Shown one piece after another: positions 32,401 to 41,325 of a stretch of DNA of 64,000 nt. Under the pieces are notes generated by a model that did no database searches, was not told the DNA's origin, and saw only the letters and a program-made list of their open reading frames with translations. The stretch's first letter is position 1. Each line of letters begins with the position of its first letter. The DNA comes from Thalassotalea sp. (GTDB taxonomy: Bacteria > Pseudomonadota > Gammaproteobacteria > Enterobacterales > Alteromonadaceae): contig JAQWHD010000065.1 of the NCBI GenBank assembly GCA_029237915.1, positions 62,001 to 126,000 on the forward strand, in the 5' to 3' direction. The position numbers and the translations under genes are program-made.

Positions 32401-32801
32401 AAGAAGATAAGTCGTTAACTTTAGCGCAAAAGCTTGCCCAACATAGAGATGTGGATGGTTGTCGAAGTTGTCACAAAAAGATTGATCCATGGGGTTTAGC
32501 GTTAGAGCAGTTTGATGCCATTGGTCGTGTTAAACCCAATAGTGAGATGTTAACTAAATTACCAGACGGTACTAAAGTAAATAATTTTATTGAATTTAAA
32601 CAGTATTTAGTTGACGATAAAATGGAGCAAATTGCCGTAGGGTTTGCTAAGCATATAGCCAGCTATGCAGTAGGGCGCAGCTTAAAAGTTAGCGAACTGG
32701 TATTTATCGAAGACAATCTTGATGTACTTGCAGATGATGAATATAAGATGCAAGATATCGTACGTTTTATCGTAACTAGCAAAATTTTTATGACTAAGTA
32801 A
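29496..32801 (+). CDS. Large secreted DUF1587/DUF1592/DUF1588/DUF1585-type protein with two CxxCH motifs
   Basis: 1101 aa; signal peptide; N-terminal YCESCHGP; RRLTKGQYRRTLQTLLQIDTDF; ELASKLSYFFWNSPPD; C-terminal GCRSCHKKIDPWGLALEQFDAIGR. Confidence 0.88.
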   Translation: MMFNKLSLLFIIFAFNSVADEDKFFKEKIKPLFKNYCESCHGPQEMKSGLRVDQLDSSFKSKDLFHWQEILDTIEFADMPPEDEEQLSEADVEMAVAWIADNLELGLIRDQEKNGSIRRLTKGQYRRTLQTLLQIDTDFTNILPDDAMSKEGFRNNGDVLGLSPLQLEYYFNIAAKALDTAIVLPSEKPTIQNFKVNIAKNINPEPYLEPVILGSKSELIEQSDFLVTQLNPNKDFAYTPFRMQEKYNFDDGYEGNGRIDVMKEFDHLAHSFFLGHRTLSVNGNEGKPDHWSITHDGLALRGNVESNLKTSHFKISLRELPEQGRFRVKVNASKLKNEALLVSNIPALKQAEQTIAGTDGRVSVAKSGLYQLDVNYQNYINGERIEFILDDYTYAIKAKSTLANEGTLDRLKITVDKEITRVQIDKSGDNKFLALQEVNIFAKKTNLSKKASLSQSSDHKGNVKRFGANKLIVKNKNQYAQTSKQNNPWMRVDLNAPKLVSDIEIVNKKGTEKNLIGATVSLFNGSELVQTFVVQANPQTKSQALALVYLDAGEHTLSVSHNDNVVIDSFALSSVTEPKLQQRYADFSKRNPHIAMQMGLRRDDGSTMASVGDSQEVNSDGFSEYIFEDALENYAFPKVGKENLNYLVGLREIGITNQLVNNLETPRLVIESIEFEGPLYEQWPTKTYKNILGDLTEQSLNKDSAKSVIESFMWKAFRRPATASEVKLALSVYENATQQDKTKIDSVKDALLFVLTSPQFLFIAENSASPELEALDQYELASKLSYFFWNSPPDHQLLDLAVQGQLHAQMEQQVTRMIKDEKFSFFVNDFTSQWLQLSRFDVVKFDKSNARKINGFMRKQLKQEPIEFVNYLIANNLPIEQLINSDFTLANDAVAEFYGYKNKKESGLEFIPVKHENRVRAGILSQASILAGLSNGHESNPVKRGVWLAGKIIDEPAPPPQPNVPAVNEEDKSLTLAQKLAQHRDVDGCRSCHKKIDPWGLALEQFDAIGRVKPNSEMLTKLPDGTKVNNFIEFKQYLVDDKMEQIAVGFAKHIASYAVGRSLKVSELVFIEDNLDVLADDEYKMQDIVRFIVTSKIFMTK

Positions 32802-32811
32802 CGGGGATATC

Positions 32812-34152
32812 ATGACAATTAAACATATTAGTCGTAGAGCATTTTTAAAAAGCAGTATGGGTATTGCCTTAGCACTACCTTGTTTAGAAATTATGGGCGC
32901 CAAAGCCGTTGAAAATTCAGCTAGTGCACGGCGTTTTTGTGCGTTATATACCGCTAATGGTATGTCATTACCTTTAGCTAAGCATAACTTACCCGAGTGG
33001 TCATGGTATCCACAGCAACTCGGTGCAAACTATACGTTTGGTAAATCAACCAAACCATTGGAAAACCATCGCAACGACATCACTTTTTTAGGGGGCCTAG
33101 AGCATCCTAATGCGGCGAAGTCGGATCCGCATGTGTGTTCTGATATGTGGCTTACTGGCGCGCCGTTACATGCCCCTAGACCGGGTGGTTACAACACGGT
33201 ATCTGTCGATCAAATTATTGCTCAGCATACTAAACAATATTGCCGTGTACCTTCGTTGGTTATGTCGATTGATGCTGGCGTAGGTTATCAAAGTCGTACC
33301 GCCTCATTGTCATATAACCTAGAAGGCAATCCAATCCCGGCGGAGAATAATCCAAGACATATTTTTAATCGCTTATTTTTAGCTAGCAGTGATTCACAAG
33401 AAGAGCAAAGAGGGTTACTGCGCAGCAAAACTAAGGTGGTTGACGCCGTGTTAGAAAATTCACGCAAGTTTAATCAGTCTTTAGGGCAAGTCGATAAAGA
33501 TAAAATGGATTTATACTTAACTTCGTTAAGTGAGATTGAAGACCGATTAATTACCTCAGAAAAATGGCTCGATATTCCATTAAAAAAACAAGATCATAGT
33601 CAATTAAACTTTGAATATGATTTAGAGAAAAACCCTGCTGATTTTTATGAAATCATGTTCGATATTATTGCCCTAGCATTTGATGCCGACATTACTCGTA
33701 GTGCGTCTTTCTTGTTAAATCGAGAAGATGGCATGGGTATTAGTAATACATTCCCGCAGGTCTTAGGCTTAAGCGCTGGTCATCATGCCTTGTCACATGC
33801 GAAAAACAAACAAGGGCAACTTGATTTCGCTAAGTATGATCAATTTTTAAATACCCAAGTGGCCTATTTCTTAGATAAATTAGCAGGCTTTAAAGAGGGC
33901 TCGCATCGCTTATTAGATAATACCTTAGTGATGTATGGTAGTGGTGCTAGTGAAACTCATCTCACCAACAATTTACCATTGTTACTTGCGGGCGGCGCGA
34001 ATATGGGCTTACAACACGGCCGACATATACGCGCTGAAAAAGAACAGCTAAGTAATATCTACTTTAGTATTTTAAAAGCAATGCAAATACCAGTAGACTC
34101 CTTTGCTGATAGTAACAAGGCCTTCGAACAAGGCTTATTTAAGTTTGCATAA
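32812..34152 (+). CDS. DUF1552 domain protein with Tat signal
   Basis: MTIKHISRRAFLKSSMGIALALPCLEIM twin-arginine signal; immediately downstream of the DUF1592 gene. Confidence 0.87.
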   Translation: MTIKHISRRAFLKSSMGIALALPCLEIMGAKAVENSASARRFCALYTANGMSLPLAKHNLPEWSWYPQQLGANYTFGKSTKPLENHRNDITFLGGLEHPNAAKSDPHVCSDMWLTGAPLHAPRPGGYNTVSVDQIIAQHTKQYCRVPSLVMSIDAGVGYQSRTASLSYNLEGNPIPAENNPRHIFNRLFLASSDSQEEQRGLLRSKTKVVDAVLENSRKFNQSLGQVDKDKMDLYLTSLSEIEDRLITSEKWLDIPLKKQDHSQLNFEYDLEKNPADFYEIMFDIIALAFDADITRSASFLLNREDGMGISNTFPQVLGLSAGHHALSHAKNKQGQLDFAKYDQFLNTQVAYFLDKLAGFKEGSHRLLDNTLVMYGSGASETHLTNNLPLLLAGGANMGLQHGRHIRAEKEQLSNIYFSILKAMQIPVDSFADSNKAFEQGLFKFA

Positions 34153-34195
34153 TTTCTCATACAATTTTCAATCAATAAAAATAATAGGATTTTCC

Positions 34196-34618
34196 ATGAA
34201 AAAATTTATCTTCGCCATACCTCTTATCGCTCTAACTTTTATGACGAGCGTAACTATTTCTACGCCGGTACACGCTGCTCAAAAAGTTGATAAGGACAGT
34301 GCGGTATCAACTAATTTTAAAGATATTGGCCGAACTATGCGTAAACTACGCCGTGCCAAAACGGGTAAAGATGTAGCTAAAAATCTAGAAAAAATAAAAA
34401 AACTTACCGTTAAAAACTCTAATTTAATGCCTAGTTTTGCTCCCCAAGGCAGCGCTGAATTAAAAACCTATAAAACGGAAGTCGATAAAATGATCGAAGG
34501 CATCGATACCATGATTGCGCAAGCCAATGCTGGTGAATTAACTAAAGGCAGTGACGCATTAAAACAGCTGAAGACTCTTAAAGAAGATGGTCATAAAGCT
34601 TTAGATATGAAGGACTAA
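34196..34618 (+). CDS. Cytochrome b562-like periplasmic protein
   Basis: MKKFIFAIPLIALTFMTSVTIS signal; NFKDIGRTMRKLRRA ... LKTLKEDGHKALDMKD matches b562 fold with Met/His ligand positions; start moved to 34196. Confidence 0.75.
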   Translation: MKKFIFAIPLIALTFMTSVTISTPVHAAQKVDKDSAVSTNFKDIGRTMRKLRRAKTGKDVAKNLEKIKKLTVKNSNLMPSFAPQGSAELKTYKTEVDKMIEGIDTMIAQANAGELTKGSDALKQLKTLKEDGHKALDMKD

Positions 34619-34619
34619 G

Positions 34620-35195
34620 TTGGTGAGCAATAAACACTTAGGTTGGGACTATGTAATTCGATTAGGCCATTGGTTAGTCGCACTATTTTTTATTGCCAAT
34701 GTATATTTTATTGATCCTGATGGCTTTATCTCTGATCACTTTTCATCGGCATTTTTACCAGATTTTATTGCCGATGCCTCCTTACATGAATGGCTAGGTT
34801 GGAGCATATTGGGTATTTTAACGATACGTTTAGTTTGGGGAGTTACGTTTGCTAAAGGACCGAATCATCTTAGCGCTTTTACTCCCAACGTTACGGATGC
34901 AAAACAGCATTTTCAACATTTAAAAGCAGGTGTTAAACAACAAAATGTTGGTCATAATAGTTTGGGTGCCATTGCCGTTTATATCATGTGGGCTAGTCTT
35001 GTTTTTATTGCATTAACGGGCTGGGGGCAAGATACAGATTGGGGTTTTGACAATGACGTTGATCAATGGCACGAGTTCGCGGTGGACGCTTTTATCTATT
35101 TTATTGGCATACATATAGTGGCGGTGGTCGTTACTTCTATACGAGTTAAACAAAGCTTAATTAGAGCTATGTTTGTTGGTCATTTTAAACAATAA
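34620..35195 (+). CDS. Membrane cytochrome b/b6 domain protein
   Basis: 191 aa; WDYVIRLGHWLVALFFIANVY, LHEWLGWSILGILTIRLVWG, FIYFIGIHIVAVVVTS; start is TTG or GTG. Confidence 0.83.
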   Translation: MVSNKHLGWDYVIRLGHWLVALFFIANVYFIDPDGFISDHFSSAFLPDFIADASLHEWLGWSILGILTIRLVWGVTFAKGPNHLSAFTPNVTDAKQHFQHLKAGVKQQNVGHNSLGAIAVYIMWASLVFIALTGWGQDTDWGFDNDVDQWHEFAVDAFIYFIGIHIVAVVVTSIRVKQSLIRAMFVGHFKQ

Positions 35196-35224
35196 TTCCA
35201 CTTCTAGTGAGCAACCTCACCTAT

Positions 35225-35258
35225 AACTATGAATATTCTAAATGGAGTATTCATAGTT
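35225..35258 (+). terminator. Intrinsic terminator after cytochrome b gene
   Basis: AACTATGAATATTC...GAGTATTCATAGTT then TATTTC. Confidence 0.7.
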
Positions 35259-35405
35259 TATTTCAACAATTTACATAATTTTTCAAGACTATTTCCTTAA
35301 AACAGCCGATAATTACCACAATTAAGATCAATCAACTGATCGGTGTTCAAATATATTTGTATTTGAAGCGCTTGTTATTGCTACGTAATACTCAGGAAAC
35401 CAGTA

Positions 35406-37601
35406 ATGGAAATCAAAGTAAATTTTCTCGACAACCTTAGACTTGAAGCTAAGTTTGATGATTTTTCGGTTATCGCCGATCAACCAATCCGTTACAAAGG
35501 TGATGGCTCAGCGCCAAGTCCTTTTGATTATTTCTTAGCATCATCAGCACTGTGTGCCGCATATTTTGTGAAGGTATATTGTAATGCTCGCGATATTTCT
35601 ACTGAAAATATTCGAATATCGCAGAACAATGTTGTTGACCCAGAAGATCGCTACAATCAAATTTTTCAAATCCAAGTAGAATTACCTGAAAGTATCTCGG
35701 ATAAAGACCGTACTGGTATTTTGCGATCAATTGACCGTTGTACGGTGAAAAAAGTCGTGCAAACTGGACCTGAGTTTAAAATTGAAACGGTTGAAAACTT
35801 AGAAGAAGATGCTCAAGCCATGCTTATGGGCCAAGCTGAAAATGAAGCAAGTACTTATATTCTAGGTAAAGATTTACCACTTGAAAAAACCATAGCTAAC
35901 ATGACTGAAATTCTAGCCGAGTTAGGTATGAAGATTGAGATTTCATCATGGCGTAACATTGTACCAAATGTATGGTCTTTACATGTTCGCGATGCAGCAT
36001 CACCTATGTGCTTCACCAATGGCAAAGGCGCAACCAAAGAAAGTGCGCTTTGTTCGGCATTAGGCGAATTTATTGAGCGCCTTAACTGTAACTTCTTTTA
36101 TAACGACCAATTCTTTGGTGATGAAATAGCCAACAGCGAGTTTGTCCATTACCCTAATGAAAAGTGGTTTAAGCCTGGTGCCAATGATGAACTACCAAGC
36201 GAAATTTTAGATGAGCGCTGCTTAGAGTTATATAATCCTGACGACGAATTGCGCGGTTCACACTTAATCGATACCAACTCAGGTAGAGCTGACCGCGGTA
36301 TTTGCTCAATCCCATACGTACGCCAATCAGATGGTGAAACTGTTTACTTTCCTTCAAACCTAATTGAAAACTTATTCTTAAGTAACGGTATGAGTGCAGG
36401 TAACAACTTGTTTGAAGCACAAGTACAATGTTTATCTGAAATTTTCGAACGCGCCGTTAAAAGACAAATCATAGAACAAGAAATTGTTTTACCAGATGTG
36501 CCAAAAGAAGTGCTAGAGAAGTACCCAAGCATTTTAGCGGGTATTGAAGGTTTAGAAGCACAAGGCTTCCCGGTAGTCATTAAAGATGCTTCATTGGGCG
36601 GTCAATTTCCAGTAATGTGTGTAACGCTGATGAACCCAAAAACCGGCGGTGTATTTGCCTCATTTGGTGCGCATCCAAGTTTTGAAGTTGCCCTTGAACG
36701 CAGCTTAACTGAGTTGCTACAAGGTCGCAGTTTTGAAGGTTTAAACGATGTGCCTAAACCAACCTTTAACAGCATGGCGATAACAGAGCCAGAAAATTTT
36801 GTTGAGCACTTTGTTGATTCAACTGGCGTAATCTCTTGGCGTTTCTTTAGTAGCGATTTTGATTATGAATTTTGTGAATGGGATTTCTCTGGCACTAACG
36901 AAGAAGAAAATAATGGCTTAATGGCCATATTAGAAGAACTTGATAAAGAAGTGTATATCGCCGTATTTGACCAACTTGGCGCTACCGCTTGTCGTATTCT
37001 GGTGCCAGATTATTCTGAAGTCTATCCGGTTGAAGATCTTATTTGGGATAACACCAATAAAGCATTAGATTATCGCCAAGATATTTTAAATATCCAGTCA
37101 TTAAACGATGATGAATTAGAAAGCTTAGTGGAGCGTTTAGAAGATTCTCAGCAAGATAACTACATTGATATCAGAACCTTAATTGGTATTGAGTTTGACG
37201 AAAATACGGTATCTGGACAATTAACCATTCTTGAGCTAAAAATTCTTATTTACTTAGCCCTTGGTGCGCTTGAAGAAGCAGCTGAATTAGTCGGAGAATT
37301 CTTACAATACAACGATAATACAGTAGAGCGTGGCTTATTCTATCAAGCGGTAAATGCCGTACTTGAAATTGCTTTAGATGAAGAGCTAGAACTTGAACAC
37401 TACACCCATAGCTTCAACAGGATGTTTGGTGAAGAAAATATGAATAATGTTATTGGCTCGGTCACTGGTGAAGTAAGGTTCTTTGGTTTAACCGAAACTA
37501 ATATGCAACTAGAGGGCTTAGATAAGCATTTAAGATTGATTGAAAGTTACAAAAAACTGCATCACGCTCGTGCTGTTATTGCTGCGCAATCAAAAGGCTA
37601 G
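35406..37601 (+). CDS. ycaO: OsmC domain/YcaO domain fusion protein
   Basis: 731 aa; N-terminal OsmC-like (YKGDGSAPSPFDYFLASSALCAAYFVKVYC), C-terminal YcaO (GKGATKESALCSALGEFIERLNCNFFY, EAQVQCLSEIFERAVK). Confidence 0.9.
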   Translation: MEIKVNFLDNLRLEAKFDDFSVIADQPIRYKGDGSAPSPFDYFLASSALCAAYFVKVYCNARDISTENIRISQNNVVDPEDRYNQIFQIQVELPESISDKDRTGILRSIDRCTVKKVVQTGPEFKIETVENLEEDAQAMLMGQAENEASTYILGKDLPLEKTIANMTEILAELGMKIEISSWRNIVPNVWSLHVRDAASPMCFTNGKGATKESALCSALGEFIERLNCNFFYNDQFFGDEIANSEFVHYPNEKWFKPGANDELPSEILDERCLELYNPDDELRGSHLIDTNSGRADRGICSIPYVRQSDGETVYFPSNLIENLFLSNGMSAGNNLFEAQVQCLSEIFERAVKRQIIEQEIVLPDVPKEVLEKYPSILAGIEGLEAQGFPVVIKDASLGGQFPVMCVTLMNPKTGGVFASFGAHPSFEVALERSLTELLQGRSFEGLNDVPKPTFNSMAITEPENFVEHFVDSTGVISWRFFSSDFDYEFCEWDFSGTNEEENNGLMAILEELDKEVYIAVFDQLGATACRILVPDYSEVYPVEDLIWDNTNKALDYRQDILNIQSLNDDELESLVERLEDSQQDNYIDIRTLIGIEFDENTVSGQLTILELKILIYLALGALEEAAELVGEFLQYNDNTVERGLFYQAVNAVLEIALDEELELEHYTHSFNRMFGEENMNNVIGSVTGEVRFFGLTETNMQLEGLDKHLRLIESYKKLHHARAVIAAQSKG

Positions 37602-37620
37602 TTACTTTTATAAATGATTA

Positions 37621-37647
37621 TTGGCAGTTTATATACTGCCAATTTTT
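37621..37647 (+). terminator. Terminator after ycaO
   Basis: TTGGCAGT–TTATAT–ACTGCCAA–TTTTT. Confidence 0.82.
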
Positions 37648-37659
37648 ATCTTTTACTAA

Positions 37660-37683
37660 CGTTTTATATATCTATATAAAACG
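37660..37683. repeat. Perfect AT-rich inverted repeat
   Basis: CGTTTTATATA–TC–TATATAAAACG, 11-bp arms. Confidence 0.85.
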
Positions 37684-37823
37684 CTCGAAGCTAGATTTTA
37701 TCAATAGAAAAATCATATCAATAATTAATATACGGTAATATTCGTTAAATTCAGCTTTGGCGGTTATACTGTAAATGCAAAGTTTTGCGAACAACTAAAT
37801 ATAAGTAAATTAAAGAGAATATT

Positions 37824-38030
37824 ATGAGTAAAGGTACAGTAAAGTGGTTTAATGCCGATAAAGGTTTCGGATTCATTACACCAGAAGATGGCGGAACAGA
37901 TCTTTTTGTTCACCATTCAGAAATTCAAAGTGGTGGAAACTACGCAACTTTAGATGACGGCCAAGCGGTTGAATTTGAAGTTGGCCAAGGTCAAAAAGGA
38001 CCTTGTGCAACTAAAGTTGTTGCTGTTTAG
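37824..38030 (+). CDS. Cold-shock protein (CspA family)
   Basis: 68 aa [34 protein letters not shown]. Confidence 0.97.
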   Translation: MSKGTVKWFNADKGFGFITPEDGGTDLFVHHSEIQSGGNYATLDDGQAVEFEVGQGQKGPCATKVVAV

Positions 38031-38054
38031 TACTAAACACAGAACAAATATATC

Positions 38055-38087
38055 AAACGGGACTTTGCTAATCGCTTAGTCCCGTTT
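38055..38087 (+). terminator. Terminator after csp gene
   Basis: AAACGGGACT...AGTCCCGTTT. Confidence 0.75.
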
Positions 38088-38266
38088 CACATTCTAGCCC
38101 TCTATTTTATTGTTAAGCTAATCCCACTTGCTTAAAAACCTAAATATTACATAGCTCTATCTGCTTGCTATGTTCACCAACACCGTGAATACTAATACAT
38201 CAATTGGCTAAATTAATGCCGAGTGATTAATCGATATAATACGTTTGCCTGTCCATGGAGAAATTG

Positions 38267-39232
38267 ATGAAAGTTAGTATTATCATAACGTCACTATTGA
38301 TGTTAATTGGCTGCAGTGTGCAATCTGAAGTTGATGCTACAGATACACCCCTCATCGTAAATGATAAAGCTAAATCGGCTATTACTAAATCAGTTTGGAA
38401 TCATGGCTCAGCAGACTGCGACACAAACCAGCAACCAACATATGATATCTACCAACATAATGTAAATAGTTACATACTGCGCCAAAATAAATGCTTAAAT
38501 TTTGAAGCGCCATTTATCTATGTTTTAGTGGGTGTACAAACTATCTTGGTGTTAGACACTGGTGCATTAGAGGAGCCAGAGTTTTCTTTGTACTCCGCAA
38601 TAGAGGATATGTTGGGGCAGGAACTTTTAGAGCAGAAACAACTGCTTGTTGCTCATACCCATGGGCACAGTGATCACCATCAAGGCGATGCGTCTTTTGA
38701 CGGCCATTCTAATGTCACCCTAATTCACCCATCACTCGGTGCCGTTAGAAAATATTTTAACTTCGACAATTGGCCTAATGATCAGCAAACAATAGATCTA
38801 GGTAAGCGTAAATTAACTATTATTCCAACCCCTGGACATCATGAGCAAGCCATCACTATTTATGATCAGCAAACCAAATGGTTAATGACTGGAGATACCT
38901 TGTATCCTGGTTATGTTTACGTTAAAGATTGGCAAGCGTATCGACAAAGTATTGCGCGATTAGCAAAGTTTGCTAATACCAATGAAGTAACTGCAATAAT
39001 GGGCACTCATATTGAATCAAAAAATGAATCAATGTCGCTTTATCCGGTTGGCACCACATATCAACCTAATGAAGCTAAGCTTGATTTAAATGTGCAATAT
39101 TTACATCAACTGAATGCAAAGTTAAAAGCAATGGATGAGCCGAAAGAAATTAAATTTGATAAATTTATGATAAAACCTTTAAGTGTTTTTCAACAGATGC
39201 TAAGTACTGTTGCTGGTTGGTTTAGCGATTAG
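38267..39232 (+). CDS. MBL-fold metallo-hydrolase lipoprotein
   Basis: Lipobox LMLIGC; metal motif AHTHGHSDHHQGD; PTPGHHEQAITIYD, TGDTLYPG. Confidence 0.88.
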   Translation: MKVSIIITSLLMLIGCSVQSEVDATDTPLIVNDKAKSAITKSVWNHGSADCDTNQQPTYDIYQHNVNSYILRQNKCLNFEAPFIYVLVGVQTILVLDTGALEEPEFSLYSAIEDMLGQELLEQKQLLVAHTHGHSDHHQGDASFDGHSNVTLIHPSLGAVRKYFNFDNWPNDQQTIDLGKRKLTIIPTPGHHEQAITIYDQQTKWLMTGDTLYPGYVYVKDWQAYRQSIARLAKFANTNEVTAIMGTHIESKNESMSLYPVGTTYQPNEAKLDLNVQYLHQLNAKLKAMDEPKEIKFDKFMIKPLSVFQQMLSTVAGWFSD

Positions 39233-39350
39233 CTTGTTTATGTAAGTGAACCAATGCAATGCTACGCTTACTCAAATATATTGGGGTGCTCTGTCGTGAT
39301 AACACTAAATATCGGTAAAAAGCTAAAATAACCTGCTTACCTTTAAAAAA

Positions 39351-39376
39351 AAAGCAGCTTCACTAGAAGCTGCTTT
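39351..39376 (-). terminator. glmS terminator
   Basis: AAAGCAGCTTC–ACTA–GAAGCTGCTTT; on minus strand followed by a long T run. Confidence 0.88.
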
Positions 39377-39404
39377 AATACTCTACTTATTCATGATGCA
39401 TGTA

Positions 39405-41252
39405 TTATTCAACAGTAACTGATTTTGCCAAGTTACGAGGTTGGTCAACATCAGTACCTTTTATAATAGCTACATAATATGAAAGTAGTTGCAGTGGTAA
39501 GGTATAAACGATAGGAGCAATAGAGTCTTCACAATGTGGTACGTTGATTACTTTCATTGTATCGTCTGACTCAAAGTGTGCGTCTTTATCGGCAAATACA
39601 TACATTAAACCACCACGAGCACGTACTTCTTCAACGTTCGATTTTAACTTCTCAATTAAGTCGTTACGAGGCGCTACTACAATTACTGGCATGTCTGCAT
39701 CAATAAGCGCTAAAGGACCATGTTTTAATTCACCTGCTGCGTAAGCTTCGGCGTGAATGTATGAGATCTCTTTAAGCTTTAATGCACCTTCCATCGCGAT
39801 AGGGTATTGGTCACCTCTACCTAAGAATAATGAATGATGTTTATCAGCGAAATCTTCAGCTAACTGCTCAATTTCGCCAGCTAGGGTTAATACTTCTTCT
39901 AGTTTATTTGGTAAGCCCATTAAAGCTGATACAAGCGTTTCTTGCTCGCTGTCAGATAATGTTTTGTGCTGACCAATAGCAATGGTCATCATCATTAAAC
40001 CAACTAGCTGAGTGGTGAAAGCTTTAGTTGAGGCAACGCCAATTTCAGCTCCCGCTTTAGTCATGAACCCTAGGTCTGATTCACGTACAAGTGATGAGCC
40101 TGGTACATTACAAATGCTTAAGCTTGCTCGGTAACCTAAGTCTTTAGCTAGGCGCAGAGCTGCTAATGTATCTGCAGTTTCCCCCGATTGTGAAATAGTA
40201 ACAATTAAAGCGTTTTTAGGTACGAATGATTTTCGGTATCTAAACTCACTGGCGATTTCAATATTACAGCTAACCCCTGCGTATTGTTCTAACCAATAAC
40301 GAGCCACCATACCTGAGTGATATGAGGTACCACAGGCAATAATTTGTACGTGTTCAATTTCTTTGAAAATATCATCGGCACTTAAACCGGTAGCATTTAC
40401 ACCAAACGCGTCACTAGCAATTTTACCATTTTCAAATCGACCTTCTAGAGTATTACGAATTGCTGTTGGTTGCTCATAAGTTTCTTTAAGCATGTAATGA
40501 CGGTATTCGCCTTTATCACCTGCATCATGGCTTACATTAGCTTCAGTTATTTCACGTTCGACGCTGTTGCCATCCGTATCGAAGATGTTTACTTCAAAAC
40601 GAGTTATTTCAGCAACATCACCTTCTTCTAAATAAGAAAATTTACGGGTTACTGGCAATAATGCCATCATATCGGAAGCGAGGAAGTTTTCACCTAAACC
40701 ATAACCAATAACCAGAGGGCTACCAGAGCGTGCAACGACGACTCGGTCTTTATCGGTTGAGTCCATAATTACTGTGCCATAAGCACCTTCAAACTGTTTT
40801 GCCGACTTCTGCACCGCTTCAAGTAAGGTGTTAGATGTTTTTAATTCGTGGTGAACAAGGTGAGCGATAACTTCAGTATCTGTTTCTGAAACGAATACAT
40901 AACCTAAGTCTTTTAATTTAACTTTTAATTCTTTGTGATTCTCGATAATGCCATTATGTACCACAGCAATATTAGTGCCTGATACATGCGGGTGGGCATT
41001 GTTTTCTGAAGGTACACCGTGAGTGGCCCAACGTGTGTGAGCAATACCTGTACCACCAGCTGTTGGCGTTAAAGTTAACGCATCGGCAAGCTCTTGTACT
41101 TTACCTAGGCGGCGCACTCGATTTAAATTACTGTCGTTATCGATAACAGCAACACCTGAAGAATCGTAACCACGGTATTCTAAACGACGTAAACCTTCTA
41201 CTAAGATGTCAGCGACATCACGTTGAGCAACTGCTCCAACTATTCCGCACAT
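39405..41252 (-). CDS. glmS: Glutamine–fructose-6-phosphate aminotransferase (isomerizing)
   Basis: 615 aa; [36 protein letters not shown] ... [13 protein letters not shown]. Confidence 0.98.
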   Translation of the reverse strand: MCGIVGAVAQRDVADILVEGLRRLEYRGYDSSGVAVIDNDSNLNRVRRLGKVQELADALTLTPTAGGTGIAHTRWATHGVPSENNAHPHVSGTNIAVVHNGIIENHKELKVKLKDLGYVFVSETDTEVIAHLVHHELKTSNTLLEAVQKSAKQFEGAYGTVIMDSTDKDRVVVARSGSPLVIGYGLGENFLASDMMALLPVTRKFSYLEEGDVAEITRFEVNIFDTDGNSVEREITEANVSHDAGDKGEYRHYMLKETYEQPTAIRNTLEGRFENGKIASDAFGVNATGLSADDIFKEIEHVQIIACGTSYHSGMVARYWLEQYAGVSCNIEIASEFRYRKSFVPKNALIVTISQSGETADTLAALRLAKDLGYRASLSICNVPGSSLVRESDLGFMTKAGAEIGVASTKAFTTQLVGLMMMTIAIGQHKTLSDSEQETLVSALMGLPNKLEEVLTLAGEIEQLAEDFADKHHSLFLGRGDQYPIAMEGALKLKEISYIHAEAYAAGELKHGPLALIDADMPVIVVAPRNDLIEKLKSNVEEVRARGGLMYVFADKDAHFESDDTMKVINVPHCEDSIAPIVYTLPLQLLSYYVAIIKGTDVDQPRNLAKSVTVE

Positions 41253-41273
41253 AAATATAACCTTTTCTAATTG

Positions 41274-41325
41274 TTAATTTTAACTGTTCGTTATTAATTT
41301 TAACTGTTCGTTATTAATTTTAATT
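41274..41325. repeat. 20-bp tandem repeat (TTAATTTTAACTGTTCGTTA), ~2.5 copies
   Basis: 41274-41293 and 41294-41313 identical, third copy partial; sits between glmS start and DeoR gene stop. Confidence 0.95.

Noticed and set aside
41253-41320. glmS ribozyme/riboswitch upstream of glmS
   Set aside because: The gap to the DeoR gene is only 67 bp and is filled by 20-bp tandem repeats; gammaproteobacteria do not normally use the glmS ribozyme.
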